From assembly GCA_050084985.1 (NCBI GenBank), contig JBITNC010000001.1, positions 88,908,001 through 88,972,000 on the forward strand: a stretch of 64,000 bases of DNA. Reading direction: 5' to 3'. Under the pieces are notes generated by a model that was not told where the DNA came from, did not search any database, and saw nothing but the letters and a program-made list of their open reading frames with translations. The position numbers and the translations under genes are program-made. Below are positions 1 to 11,540 of this stretch, in pieces. Position 1 is the stretch's first letter, and the number at the start of each line of letters is the position of its first letter. Source of the stretch: Nageia nagi. Its lineage: Eukaryota > Pinophyta.

Positions 1-1389
1 ATAGGCCCCTTTTTTCATAAAGTGTGATCCATTAGAAAATATTTCCTATGGCCAATATATTCTATCTTATTCATATTACTTGAATATATTGATGCAAGAT
101 TTTTTGCACATAACGAATAAGCATGATAACCTTTTGTACGAAGACTTATGATAAGTTTATTTAGAAAATGCATATAATTCATATGATTATAAAAAATCAA
201 ATATAGACATGTATATATGCATACCTACATAAACAAAAAGCTATGGATAAGCATGTATAGTCCAACATAGTATGCCATAACATTTTAATAAACTCTAATT
301 GATAGGTCTACTTATTTCATACATTTGAACTCCTTTCCATAAGAGCTTTAACTTGTCAATTACTAGTTTAAGGTAGACATCCATGTGTTTAACCTATTTC
401 AATCCAAGAATTATAACAACCAAAATCAAATGCTCTTTTCTTATAGATATCAACAAAGGTATGTTATATTTGATTACAATAATAGGCCAACATGAATAAG
501 TGGATGTTTGGTTCAAAAATGGATTGACACCATTCATTATTAAACCCAATCTAACACTCCTAGGTTCATCCTTAAATTTCTTGAGCCACTTTCCTTATAT
601 ATTTCATTGCTTTACTATATATAGATATACACAACACACCTTCTTCACTTCTATTTCTTGCATGCCAATCCATTAACTCTACAAGTGAATTACAATGGAA
701 TATTCATATCAACCTGGAAGGATTGGCATTACATGAACAACCTTAGTTGGAGTTTTTTTTCCTATTTCATTGTATCTTGATTCTTCACACTTTGTAAATT
801 TAGTATTTGTATCATGTTCTTCTCCTCTATACAATATGAAATAATTAATACATGCATGGTATGAATTATACTCAACCCCTTATCCTTCATAATTTCATAT
901 GCTTTTTTGCATGATTTTGGGATGACATTATCACTTGGTAATAACTTTTCTTTGAGTAACCTATAATACCAATTGAAAATAATTTATGTAGTTAATTTCT
1001 TTAAAATTAAAATAACAAAAATTGAAATACCATAAAACAAAATAAACTTCAAACCTCATAAGAGAAGTGAAACTTGTATCTAACCTTCTATATTTGGCTT
1101 TTATGTTCATTAGAAGTAGGATCGTCAATAATACAAATGTGTTTATTCCTTCATATAATTTAGTTTTGGAAGCACTATACATGCTATCCCTTTCTAAATC
1201 ACCATCTCTTTCTTCATCATCAACATGAACATAGAGGAAATCAAGTAAACCATCAATTTCATTTTCTTCATCAACATTATTATCAGCATCATCATCATGA
1301 CCAATATTATCCTCTCTTAATTCATCACCATCAGTTCCTGAATCCCACATAGGTAATTGAATAGGAGCTATTGGATTTGGTTCAAACAT
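1..1389 (-). pseudogene. CACTA (En/Spm) TNP2-type transposase, decayed, cut by the window edge
   Basis: Read on the minus strand, the segment from 1389 down to 1 gives an interrupted protein resembling the plant CACTA transposase TNP2 (the En/Spm TNPD type, which cuts and moves the element). An acidic stretch is followed by KLYEGINTFVLLTILLLMNI and KAKYRRLDTSF at about 1040-1170. LLPSDNVIPKSCKKAYEIM follows near 890-950, then RSVRLGLIMNGVNPF and STYSCWPIIVIKYNIP around 460-570, and GYHAYSLCAKNLASIY with YIGHRKYF near 25-140. This order matches the family. Several in-frame stops and frame changes lie between about 300 and 800, so it is not functional. The catalytic C-terminal part lies outside the window to the left. 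Family assignment rests on motif recall and order and has not been searched. Confidence 0.8.
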
Positions 1390-2089
1390 AAACTTTGTGT
1401 ATTGCTTAGGATTCTATGTTTTTCTTAGTATTTTTTTATCACTCCTACTTACATTATTTTGATGCAATGTTGGTGAAATAGTTATCATTATTGAATGGTC
1501 ACAATGACTATTTGTTGCTTGTAAAATAATTTATTACAAACCATTAATTTAGAATAAAAAAATAAGTGTAACAAATACAAAGTAATTTGATACATCCATT
1601 GATACATGAGTTCCATACATATAATTTGAATATACATCCATACAAATTGATCATCAATACATATAATTTGATACATCCATATATATAACAAATTGGTACA
1701 TGCAAATATACACATTATCCATGTATACAAATTGAAACATCCATTCATATACATCAATAATATATTGATTTTTATTTTTATTTTTATTTTTGGGTTTTGG
1801 TCCTCAATGAATTATTACATTTTTATCATCTCCTAACTCTAAAGTTTGTGCCTTATTTGTTAAAGTAGGTATCCTATAAATGTAGTGAGCTAGTAGCTCA
1901 TAACCAACATTAAGAATTTTAATGGGAACAAATATATAATTATTCATTTGTTTTCAAGTCTTCTTTATTATTATTACGTTGGTGAAATTCATAATTTAGT
2001 GCCCATTCTTCACCTACACAACTATTTATGTATCTAGCTATGTTGCCTTGTATTTTTGGTCAACCATCAATGTGTAAGCATTTTGATAG
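1390..2089. other. AT-rich spacer inside the CACTA remnant
   Basis: No gene is supported here. The stretch has short degenerate repeats of a TACAAATTGATACATCCAT-like motif at about 1570-1750 and an ATTTTT simple run near 1765-1800. It lies between two minus-strand coding remnants and is probably intron or spacer of the same transposon. Confidence 0.4.
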
Positions 2090-3134
2090 CTATATATGTG
2101 GAATATTGAAATCATTTGCACATAATCCATATGTGTACATAGTGTACATACATCTCACTAATTGTATCCAAATCATTGCTATGTAAACTATCCCATAAAA
2201 TGGTATCAATGGCTCTATCTCGAAACCTAAAGTAACAACCATAGTACTATGTATATATAAACCATATCTAGAGCATATTTCAAATGGTTTATCATGTATC
2301 AATGACCATAATAAGGAAATATCTCATAATCCTTTGAAAAAGGTATTTCAGCTAGCCATGCATTGTATGACCCATGATCATATGTATATTGATATTTAAG
2401 TTGTAGCTTTGGTGGCATGAGCATCAAACCCAAATCATGAACATCCTCATATAGTAGATTAAATGGCTACTCATGTGCATCCTCTACTAGTTGATAATGA
2501 GGTCACTGCTAAAATCTTGTTCTTGTAGGCATCTCTCTAACTTCATCTATCAATGGACGTACACATTATTTTGGCTTCATCTTTTGGATCTACATATTGA
2601 TTTTATTTAGTTTTATTTTATATGATTCAATATATAAGAATACAAAAATAAAATTAAACATTGATCAATTGATTACCTCATGGGAATCATCATCTCGTTA
2701 TTATGATGATGAATCATTAATCCTTTGCACATTTTGTTCCTATAATATTAGCAATAAAATGTTGTTAAATAATGCAAATAATATCATGTGTGAAAGTGAT
2801 AATTTAGATGATCTTTTATTTTTACATACATCTTATGTAATAACATTTATCTTACCTCTTCCTCATCTAATGAAACATCACTCCTCATAGGATGTCTAGG
2901 AAATATCTCAAGCTTTGAATCATATGATACATCACTCCTTTGCATCTAAATAACTAGTGCAAGAAACTCCTCTGAATCATATGACACATCACTCCTTGAT
3001 CTCCTAGTAACTAGTGTAGGAAACTCCTCTAAATTAGATGATACATCACTCCTAACAACCCTCTAATGCTAATGTAATGGCATATGAATATTTGAATCTG
3101 ATGATACATAACTCCTCCTCCACCTTGGTGGCAT
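2090..3134 (-). pseudogene. Repeat-containing ORF remnant upstream of the TNP2 remnant
   Basis: On the minus strand an ATG at about 3134 opens MPPRWRRSYVSSDSN. It is followed by four to five copies of a unit like RSDVSYDSEEFLALV, in one frame with three stops. At about 2862 the frame runs into GAGGAAGAG then GTAAG, which looks like a splice donor. A second readable stretch (about 2560-2230, with PHYQLVEDAHE and KYQYTYDHGSYNAWLAEIPF) could be a later exon. I do not recognise the family. Its place just upstream of the TNP2 remnant, on the same strand, suggests it is the second protein of the same CACTA element or a captured host fragment. The stops show that it is decayed. Confidence 0.4.
2865..3120. 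repeat. 57-60 bp coding minisatellite, about 5 copies
   Basis: The plus strand repeats a unit built around GATGATACATCACTCCT about every 57-60 bases (near 2868, 2925, 2980, 3035 and 3098). On the minus strand each unit encodes a version of RSDVSYDSEEF, so the period stays close to a multiple of three within the ORF remnant. Confidence 0.7.
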
Positions 3135-3417
3135 TATATAAGTCAATTATTCACTAACATGTTTTACAATTTAAAGAAAAAAAGAGATTAGTACATGAAT
3201 AATAATAATCTATAAATATTTCAATCTTAGAATTATAATTATTAAAGAAGTAATTTTTTTTCAACTACAAATATAAAATGATCATATACATTCTATGCAA
3301 TAGAAGACAAATCATCAATCAAAGTTCTTTTAGGAGTTATCATTATGGATAGAGAGAATATATAATGTACAAGTTGTTTTTAAAATAAAATATTCTTCTT
3401 TTATTATAAGTTAATTC
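3135..3417. other. AT-rich stretch without recognisable features
   Basis: About 280 bases of low-complexity AT-rich DNA lie between the CACTA remnant and the telomere-like array. I see no ORF, RNA gene or clear terminal repeat. The right end of the CACTA element may lie here but could not be placed. Confidence 0.4.
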
Positions 3418-4247
3418 CTAACACTAACACTTACCTTAACCCAAACCCTAACTCCTAGCCATTAATGTTCACCCTAACCAATAACCTAACCATTAACCCT
3501 AATGTAGACCCTAACCTAACCACTAAACCTAACCCTAATGACTAACCTTAACCATTAACCCTAACACTAACCATAGCCTAACCACTAACCCTAACCCTAA
3601 CCACTAATTATGTACCCTAACTCTAACCCTAAATCTAATCCTAACCACTAAGTACCCTAATGTTAACCCTAACACTAACTTTAACACTAACCCTAACTCA
3701 ATTCCTAATTGCTAACCCAAACCCCATCTCCTAGCCATTAACACTAACCCTAACTCTAATATTAACACTAACCCTAACTTAACCTTAACTCTAACCCTAA
3801 CTCTAACCTTAATGCTAACCCTAATAGTAACCCTAACTACTAATAACCCAAACCATTAACCCTAACCTAACCATTAATTATGTACCCTAACCCTACTACT
3901 AATTATGTACCCTAACCCAAACCCTACCCACTAACCATGACCATTAAGTACTCTAATGCTAACCTTAACACTAACCCTAACCCTAACTCCTAACCATTAA
4001 CACTAACCCCAAATACTAAGCCTAACCCTAACCATTAACCCTAACTTTGCACATTAAGAACCCTAATGCTAATTCTAACCTAAACCCTAACTCCTAACCA
4101 TTAACACTAACCCTAACTCCAAATTTGATGCTAACCCTAACCTAACCTTAATGATAACCCTAACCTAACCTTAATGCTAATCTTAACTCTAACCTTAATG
4201 CTAACCCTAATAGTAACCCTAACCACTAACCTTAACCTTAACCCTAA
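3418..4247. repeat. Interstitial telomere-like array (degenerate CCCTAA repeats)
   Basis: About 830 bases are almost entirely made of CCCTAA, ACTAACC, CATTAACC and CTCTAACC variants in the C-rich orientation. The spacing is mostly 6 or 12 bases (for example CCCTAACCCTAACC) rather than the 7-base CCCTAAA unit usual in plants. The array is diverged, with interruptions such as AATTATGTACCC repeated several times. It is cut by the Tat retrotransposon starting at 4248 and resumes after it at 12150. This is internal chromosomal sequence, because coding remnants lie on both sides. Confidence 0.9.
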
Positions 4248-4866
4248 TTTAGATGCTTATAAATGAATTATTATTTATTAAATAATTCATTATAGAGCTT
4301 CAATGATATTTATTGTAAAAAAGGGTTAAAATAATACCCAATGCAATGTAATAAATGTAAGGGATGCTTGTACAATATAAAAGGGGTAAAATATCTAAAA
4401 AGTCTCCCTAAATGATGTAATGTGCAATGATCTGCCAAAGATGTTATATAAAGGTATCAAAGGCAACACAAAAGACCCCATGCAAAGGCATCAAAAGATC
4501 CTAGAGAGAGAATTCAACAAATGCAATATCACTCTATGCTACCTAAATGGTGTTGTGTAACACCATCTCTGCATAGATCTATTAAACTCTTCATTTTGCT
4601 CTTGCATGTCTTTATTTCATTCATAGTTCTATTTATTCCATGAAGCTATCAATGTAGCACTTATGGGTCATTGGTGGTGTGCATATGGATGAATCCATGT
4701 TCCTATTTGGTGAATGGATTTCCTTATTGATGTTTATGCAATTGCAATGAAGGTAAATTATTTATCATTGTTCATTTGATGTCATATTTCTAATATATGT
4801 TTCAATAAAATATTATGAACAAATAGTATGTTAATTATATCATTTTTGCATTAGTTGAGGTCTACA
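4248..4866 (+). repeat. 5' LTR of the Tat element
   Basis: This 619-base LTR matches 11541-12149 along its whole length with scattered substitutions and a few indels. The largest indel is about 24 bases near 4310-4335. It begins TTTAGATGC (the 3' copy has TGTAGATGC) and ends GGTCTACA. A candidate TATA box lies at 4445-4452. Confidence 0.9.
4445..4452 (+). promoter_or_regulatory. Candidate TATA box in the 5' LTR
   Basis: TATATAAA is conserved in both LTRs (the other copy is at 11727-11734), which supports it as the element's core promoter. AATAAAAT further downstream in both LTRs (near 4805 and 12087) would fit a polyadenylation signal. Confidence 0.5.
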
Positions 4867-5049
4867 TTTTAGTGAACATAATTGTTCTATTTATCTTTCC
4901 CTTCCCATGATATTTCATGATAATTCTATAATGGATATATGCCATTAATGGTGTTGTCAACTTTTCTTAGGTCTTCAATGGTGTAAAAATGGAACAAATG
5001 GTGTAAATATTGAAAGACCTAAATGTGAAACATGATGGATTAAAACAAC

Positions 5050-5870
5050 TCTATTCAATTAATGGTTCCAATAGCTCATCCAAATCTAGTCCCACCCTAT
5101 GGGTTGGAGTAACTTATGTCACATCATAGCAAAGTATAGATGAATATGATGGTGTCTTCACCTCACCCTTGTTTGAGGAGTTCCAAAATTTTCCCCTACC
5201 ACCCAAGCATAAGGCCCCCAAGTTTGAGATGTTTAGCAGTGAATAAGACCAAAAATAACATCTTATTAGTTTTTAGAAGTTCTTATTGAAATTAAGGTCA
5301 GAGGAGAAGTTGATGGAAAAATTCTTCCCAAGTAGTTTTAAAGGTGATGCTAATCAATGGTTCTATAATTTTCCATGTGGTTCAATTGATTCTTTCAAAT
5401 CATTGGTTAAGGTCTTAATGGGTCAATATAAGCATAATATCAAAGAGTAAAACACTATTACAGAATTATGCACAATGAGGCAAGGGGGTAATGAAACCCT
5501 AGAAAATTACATCCCACAGTTCAAAAATATATGGTAATCAATTTGAATCAAATTATATGATAATGATATTTGTGCTATATTTCATGATCCCATTGTACCT
5601 ATTCTTAATTTGCATTCTCCTAGCAATAAAAATGTTGGTTTTGGGGTATTAGTTCAAGAATTGTTGCAAAAAAGAAAGTGTTTCTTGCATTGGATGAACT
5701 CAAATATGAACCTAATCCTTTTAATAAATAAAATAGAAGAACATATTCCAAAAAAGAAGAGAAAAATGTACATATGGCTGATAAACCTACTTCTCCTACA
5801 AAATTGCAAAGATTGGCCACTACAAAAGACTTCATATATAAATTCCCAATTTAGCCAAGGTTTATTATGA
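5050..5870 (+). pseudogene. gag of the Tat element (retrotransposon gag domain)
   Basis: The plus-strand reading gives FTSPLFEEFQNFPLPPKHK, then KLRSEEKLMEKFFPSSFKGD, ANQWFYNFP and a tail with GNETLENYIPQFKNIW. This matches the capsid-like domain of Gypsy gag (Retrotrans_gag family), including the conserved Trp in the NQWFYN segment. Stops interrupt it at several points (near 5247, 5448 and 5535), and the frame is lost after about 5600, where only a shifted lysine-rich ORF continues. No zinc knuckle was found downstream. Gag would form the virus-like particle that packages the element RNA. Confidence 0.75.
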
Positions 5871-6439
5871 GGGATCTCATGAAAAAATGGATTATTATAG
5901 CCTTTGGATAGATCTACACATGATGATAACATTCCCATGGGAATATTTGATGCTTATTAGACATATCACCAAAGAAAGGGACATGCTACAAATTTTGTAA
6001 GACTTTGGAGGTAGCTATATTGGATCTTATTGCTTAAGGAAAATATCAAATTGTTGAAAATACTTCCAATCCAAGCCATACAATTAATATCATTATAGTT
6101 GACAAGGAGGTGTGTCCTAGGTTGAGAAGAGAATGTCCATGCCATGTTCCTAATTTGGTTACTATAGAATAAGTAAGTATCCCACTTGATCCAAAGATAT
6201 ATAGTATAGTTAAATAATACTATAGTTAAATAATACACTTCTAAAAATTATCCTATATGATCTCATTTCTACATCTGCAACACATAGAGAGATCATATAT
6301 GTTTTGTTTAAAAAATAAATTATCCCTACTAGTATGGCAGCCACCATATTTTCTAAGAAGCTTAGGGCTATCCAAAATGTGATGTTATCTCCTTTTATAA
6401 ATCTAAAAAACTAAATAAGGAAATATTTGAGGAATGTTT

Positions 6440-6835
6440 AGCTTTGTATATTACACCTTTGATTGATGCATGGGAAATTAAAAGAACAATGGTAGATAAT
6501 AGGTCAATTGTAAATGTATATTCCCATCACTTTTTGACTCAATTGAAAGAAAAAGGTGTAGAGATCCCTCCACTAGAAGAAGATACATTCAATATTAGAG
6601 ATTATGATAGTTCATATAAAAAACCAATGGGGATAGCTACAATCATGATAACAACCTAAGTAAGGATAGTAGTAGCTAAATTCTAGGTGTATGATTCAAA
6701 ATTATCATATAATCTACTTTTTGGGAGGCCTTAGCTTCATGATATGGATGCAATCCCTTCTACTCTACATGGATGATTGAAATTTGAATTTCAAGGAGAG
6801 GTGCATATAGTATTGGGAATCTTGAGCCTTATGCA
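6440..6835 (+). pseudogene. Retropepsin-like aspartic protease of the Tat element
   Basis: An open stretch at 6444-6659 continues past two or three stops to about 6835. It contains VDNRSIVNVYSHHF, where Gypsy proteases have the D-(S/T/N)-G catalytic loop, and LSYNLLFGRP followed by LHDM, the family's conserved end (usually GRPWLH). The expected Gly of the active-site loop reads Arg, and the Trp of the GRPW motif is a TAG stop, so the enzyme is dead. Its place between gag and reverse transcriptase is as expected. Confidence 0.7.
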
Positions 6836-7779
6836 CTATGTAATGTAGCATATTTTGATGGCCTTGCAATGACAACCCCAAGATATGAAATTGAGCCTTT
6901 AGAATATGCTAAACTAGGGGAAAATATAGAAAAGTGTGTTAATATTACAGAGACAGGGATGGGATTATACAAAATTGAAAGCATAAATTTGTTTTGTATA
7001 TAAAATACTTGGTACAACTCAAAATTTTTATGTCAAAGGTTATTAGTGTTGTGTGATCCTACTAGAAGGCCTCCAATGGCATGGAAATAACAAAGATGGA
7101 GAAAGTCATGTTCTATTACATCTATCACACCCACTCAAGCTCCTCTAATACAAGAACCATTTTCATCTAAAATAGGTAAACTCTTTCAATATCCTTTTGT
7201 TCATAAATACATGGTACAAAATTACAAGTATAAAAGGGGGGCCTTAGGTAGAAGTGAATAAGGAATGCCTGATTTTTATGACAACTCTAAAGCTCAAATG
7301 ACTAACAATGGATTGGGTAGTGATGTAAGTATAATGCAAATATGGGGACCAATTAAGTTTTTTAAGGAGTGTAATTTGATTAATTATTTAATAATATTGA
7401 TAAATATATATGGATTGGTGATATTGTTCCACTCAAATTAGATTATTTTACTACTAATGATGATATTCTTGAATACTTGGGCACACACTCAGAGTTACCA
7501 AAATCTAATGACAAAAAAAATGCAAGCTATGTCCTCAATAAATATGCATATTTTGGTCAAGATATAAATTTTAATGAAGTTTTTTAAGTTCAAACCATGG
7601 ATGGTGATGATAATGATATACAGGGATTAGAAGAGTTGCTTTATCTATTACAAAATAAATAGGAGCTTACATTTCAGTAGAGGAGTTAGTAAACATAAAT
7701 ATTAGAACCATGGATGAGGAAACATTTATACAAATTGGAGTAGCTATACCTCCTTTATAGCAAGAAAGGTACAAGAATA

Positions 7780-8640
7780 AGTTTATTGAACATCATAAAA
7801 GGTTTGCTTGGTCTTACACTGATATGCCTAGTTTATATCATTCCTTTGTTATGCATAATTTGCCATTAAAAAAGGATGCTAAACCAACCAAGCAAAATCT
7901 TAAAAAAATGCATCGATCTAAGTAATTGTTAATTAAAAAAGAAATATAAAAGTATTTGAATGTCAAATTTATTAAGCATATTGATTATTCTGAGTGGATG
8001 GCTAACATTATCCCTATTTCCAAGCCAACTGGTGAAATTCAAGTGTGTACTAATTTTAGAGATATAAATAATGCATGTTGTATGGATGATTTTTCATTAC
8101 CAAATATTGATATGATTATGAATAGTATAGCTAGTAATGATACATTATCTTTTATGGATGGATTTTCTAGTTACAATCAAATATTGATCAATCTAGTTGA
8201 CCAACATAAAACAACTTTTACTACTCCATGGGTTATTTTTGTTAGAAAGTTATGCTATTTGGCCTAAAAAATGTAGGTGCTACTTATAAAATGGCTATTT
8301 TCATCATGTTTCATGAGCATATTAACAATATGGTTGAGGTGTATATTAATGATATATTGGTTAAATACAAGCAAGGCCAATATCATCTACAAGCACTTGA
8401 GGAAGTATTCGACATCTTGAGAAGGTACAAACTTAGACTCAAACCTCAAAAGTGTGCTTTTGGAGTTACTTTGGGAAAATTCTTAGGATTAATGGTTTCT
8501 AAAATAGGAACAGAGGTAGATCCTAAGAAAGTGAAAGTAATAATTAATATGCCTCCACCAAGAAATTTGAAACAATTGAGAAGTCTCCAAGGAAAAATCA
8601 ATTCAATTAGATGATTTATTTCACATATTGGAGATAAGTG
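7780..8640 (+). pseudogene. Reverse transcriptase of the Tat element
   Basis: The domain starts around FAWSYTDMPSLYHSFV and continues with EWMANIIPISKPTGEIQVC, TNFRDINNACCMDDFSLPNI and the palm segment MLFGLKNVGATY. The catalytic motif reads YINDILVK, where YVDD or YIDD is usual; the first catalytic Asp has become Asn. KFLGLMVSKIGTEVDPKKV closes the domain. A frameshift near 8255-8267 separates two ORFs (7956-8267 and 8252-8614), and there are stops near 7923 and 7948. This would have copied the RNA into cDNA. Confidence 0.9.
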
Positions 8641-8935
8641 TAGGCCATTTGATCATTTATTAGAGAAGGATGTCAATTTTGTATGGGATGATAAATGTCA
8701 AAAATCTATTGAGGATATTAAACAACACTTGCTAAACCCACCAATCCTAGTTCCCATGGACTTTTCCAAGCCTACTTATTTGTATATCTCAGCTACATTG
8801 TATGCACTAGGGGCAATGCTTTGTCAAAAAGATGTAGAAAATAAAGAAAGGGATATTTATTATCTTAGTAATACATTGATATATTATGAAAATAGATATA
8901 CCCCAATGGAAAATATTTGCTATGGTATTTGATAT
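8641..8935 (+). pseudogene. First RNase H domain of the Tat element
   Basis: FDHLLEKDVNFVWDDKCQKS leads into PPILVPMDFSKPTYLYISAT, LYALGAMLCQKD and the tail YYENRYTPMENICYGI. This matches the RNase H domain normally fused behind Gypsy reverse transcriptase. The usual Asp of the first catalytic motif (Y-x-D/S-A-S) reads ISAT. It follows the reverse transcriptase after one stop near 8612. Confidence 0.75.
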
Positions 8936-9159
8936 TAATGTAGTTAGGAATAAATTAGTTAAAGAATAGGTAATTGTAGATTAGATAGTTGAATTCCCTT
9001 AGAATACAGAATCAATGGTGCACAAAGAATTTCCATATGAATGTTAAGATGATCCATGGTGTCAGTGATGTGAAGGTATGCTAGAAGGTCATAAGTGACA
9101 TGATTTTGATGAAATCTTTATACCTTATGTGTACATGTACCTTATGGAAGATGAGCCTA

Positions 9160-9600
9160 CCATCTAGGTCCTATATTTTGATGGTTCAAAATGTTCCTAT
9201 GAAGTAGGATTAGTTATTAAATGGGTATCTCCTACAAGTGAGGTAATCCTTATGGGCTACAAAATTGTTTTTGAATGTACAAATAATATGGCTAAATATG
9301 AGGCACTAATATTGGGATTAAAAGTTATTGTTACATTGAAAATTAAGGATATAGAGATATAAGGGGACTCACAACTTATCATTTACCAAGTACAAGATAT
9401 TTTTGATACAAAATATGAAAAGTTAAGGACATATAAATTCATAGTTAATGATTTATTGGATCATTTTGATAGATATACTATTCATAATATACCAAGGACC
9501 AATAACATGTATGTAGATGCCATGCCAAGTGCATCTTCTCTTGCACCAATTGAAATTGAAGATAAGGAGACTATTTTGATAATTCATAAGTTAATCTCTT
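9160..9600 (+). pseudogene. Second, archaeal-type RNase H (aRNH) of the Tat element
   Basis: The reading gives YFDGSKCSYEVGLVI, MGYKIVFECTNNMAKYEALI, LGLKVIVTLKIKDIEI, then a stop and GDSQLIIYQVQDIFDTKYEK, with IHNIPRTNNMYVDAM at the end. DGS, the TNN-x-(A)-K/EYEAL block, GDSQL and the R-x-N-x-x-D end are the four conserved blocks of this RNase H class. Its presence here, separate from the first RNase H, is what places the element in the Tat lineage. The stop before GDSQ stands where Gln is usual. Confidence 0.85.
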
Positions 9601-9689
9601 CTTACATCAAGGATATGCATGAAATTTATACCTATTTGATTATAGAGGAGAATGATTTTTAGAATTGGTATTTTGGCATCTACAATTAC

Positions 9690-10660
9690 TTGAAGCATCA
9701 AATAATTCCTAAAGGATTTGATCAAAATAGAAAGGTGAGATTGAAAAGAACTACAATAAGGTATGTCATAATTGGTGAAGTATTATATATAAGGTCATTT
9801 TATGGTGATTTACTAAGATGTTTGACACAACATGAAATAACTACAACAATAAAACAAGCTTATGATGGTTTATGCGTTGGATATTTTCATGCCAAAGCTT
9901 TGTATACAAAAATTTTATGAATTGGTTACTATTGGCCTACCATGGAAGAAGATTGCAAGACTCATGTCAAAACTTGTTTATAATATCAAAATCATGCCAA
10001 TTTAGAAAAGCAACCTACCTAAGAGTTGCACTCCATTTTTCCATGGTCATTCGTTACTTGGGGCATTGATTTGATTGGTATGATTCACCCTCATTCAAGG
10101 GAAGGTCACAAGTTTTTCATCATAGCTACTGAATTTACTACTAAATGGGTGGAGGCTATCCCAATGAATTCAATCCCTCAAGATAAAATCATTGCATTTC
10201 TTACTAAAAATATTATCATAAGTTTTGGTGTACCATAAGGATTAATCATGGATAATGGGCCTACTTTTAAAGGTAAGGACATGAAATCCTTTTGCAAAAA
10301 GTTACATATTGTGCAAATATTTTTTTTAATTTACTATCCTCAAGGAAATGATCAAGTTGAAGCCACTAACAAGACCATCAAGAGAATTCTAACCCAAACA
10401 TGGGATCAATACAAGAAGGTTAGCATGAACAATTACCTTACAAGATTTAATGTTGAAAGAAAATATCAATAACATAGAGGAAAATGATGAAGCAAAAGGC
10501 AAATTTGAACCTAATTGATTGGGTCCATTTGTTGTAGTAGGAGCAATAGGCTCAGAAGCATACATATTATCATCCATGGATGGAAAAGGAAACTCAAGAA
10601 CTTCAATGCCACCCATCTCAAACACTTATATGCATAGGAGCAATGGCTCTATACCTTGCA
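9690..10660 (+). pseudogene. Integrase of the Tat element
   Basis: ORFs at 9690-9920, 9872-10069, 10026-10238 and 10248-10472 assemble in register into an integrase. They show a zinc-binding H2C2-like start (AYDGLCVGYFHAKALY, GYYWPTMEEDCKTHVKTC) and the core with WGIDLIGMIHPHSREGHKFF. MDNGPTFKG carries the second catalytic Asp, and PQGNDQVEATNKTIKRIL carries the catalytic Glu. A tail LGPFVVVGAIGSEAYILSS follows, as in the C-terminal region of this family. Four or more stops interrupt it, two of them where Trp (before IGYYWP) and Gln (before GLIMDNG) are expected. Confidence 0.9.
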
Positions 10661-11540
10661 AAATGTCAAAAATCTTGCACAAGGTACTTGTATCATACTT
10701 TTATATTTTTTAGTTTTTCATGATACTATTCTATTTCCATGCAACCAATGGTGTGCATTATTTTCCATGTGTCACTAGTGGTATGGAATGCAAAAAAAAA
10801 TAGGACAATATAATGTCTGCAGATCATGGACATAAAATGCAAGGTTGCCAATGGCCAACAAAATAGCTAGTGAGAGTTCACTCACTTAAAAGATAAATTA
10901 GCAATGCATGTGTAAGTAGAATGTTGACATTGGCTCATCTCCAATGGATGATGTAACTCACTATGTATCCAAAATATTTTCATGTAGGGTATGTCTAACA
11001 TCTTTTTGTAGAAAGCTACATCATAAAAAATAGAAAAAACTACAAAGCCTTTCACATTGTTAGCGACATGCTCACTATTCTTAAATCATCAATGATGTAT
11101 ACATAATCAAACAAATATTCAAACTAAAAGATGACCTCATCTCTCTCAAGGAATAGACATAAGAGTGAAAATTCATGAGTACTAGACATGATGGAATGGC
11201 CAAATTCATGGTTAAATAGTACAAGGGGAAAAAGACATCTTCCATTTCAAAAATTGGACATGGAACCATAAGAATACTTGCTAGTAGAGTTCCTTCCAAA
11301 ATAAAAACATCATAGTAGCTAAATAAATGTAGTTCTTTATATTTTTCCTTGGTTGCACCACTCAAGGACCTTTCTTAGGGAATCCAAGCCAAAACAGGGC
11401 AGCAAAGGACCCTCACCATCAACCTCATCTTCCAAGGAAAGTAAAGCAAAGAGTTCAAAGTTCTCAAAGATTTTCTTCTATACTTCTTCTTTAGATATGT
11501 AATCTCATTGTTTCAATCACACCTCTAAAGATAGAAAAAA
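10661..11540 (+). other. 3' untranslated region of the Tat element
   Basis: About 880 bases between the integrase tail and the 3' LTR hold no convincing ORF. The purine-rich AAAGATAGAAAAAA directly before 11541 is the likely polypurine tract that primes plus-strand synthesis. Confidence 0.6.

Noticed and set aside
3418-4247. True chromosome end
   Set aside because: Coding remnants lie on both sides and the repeats are strongly diverged, so it is interstitial.
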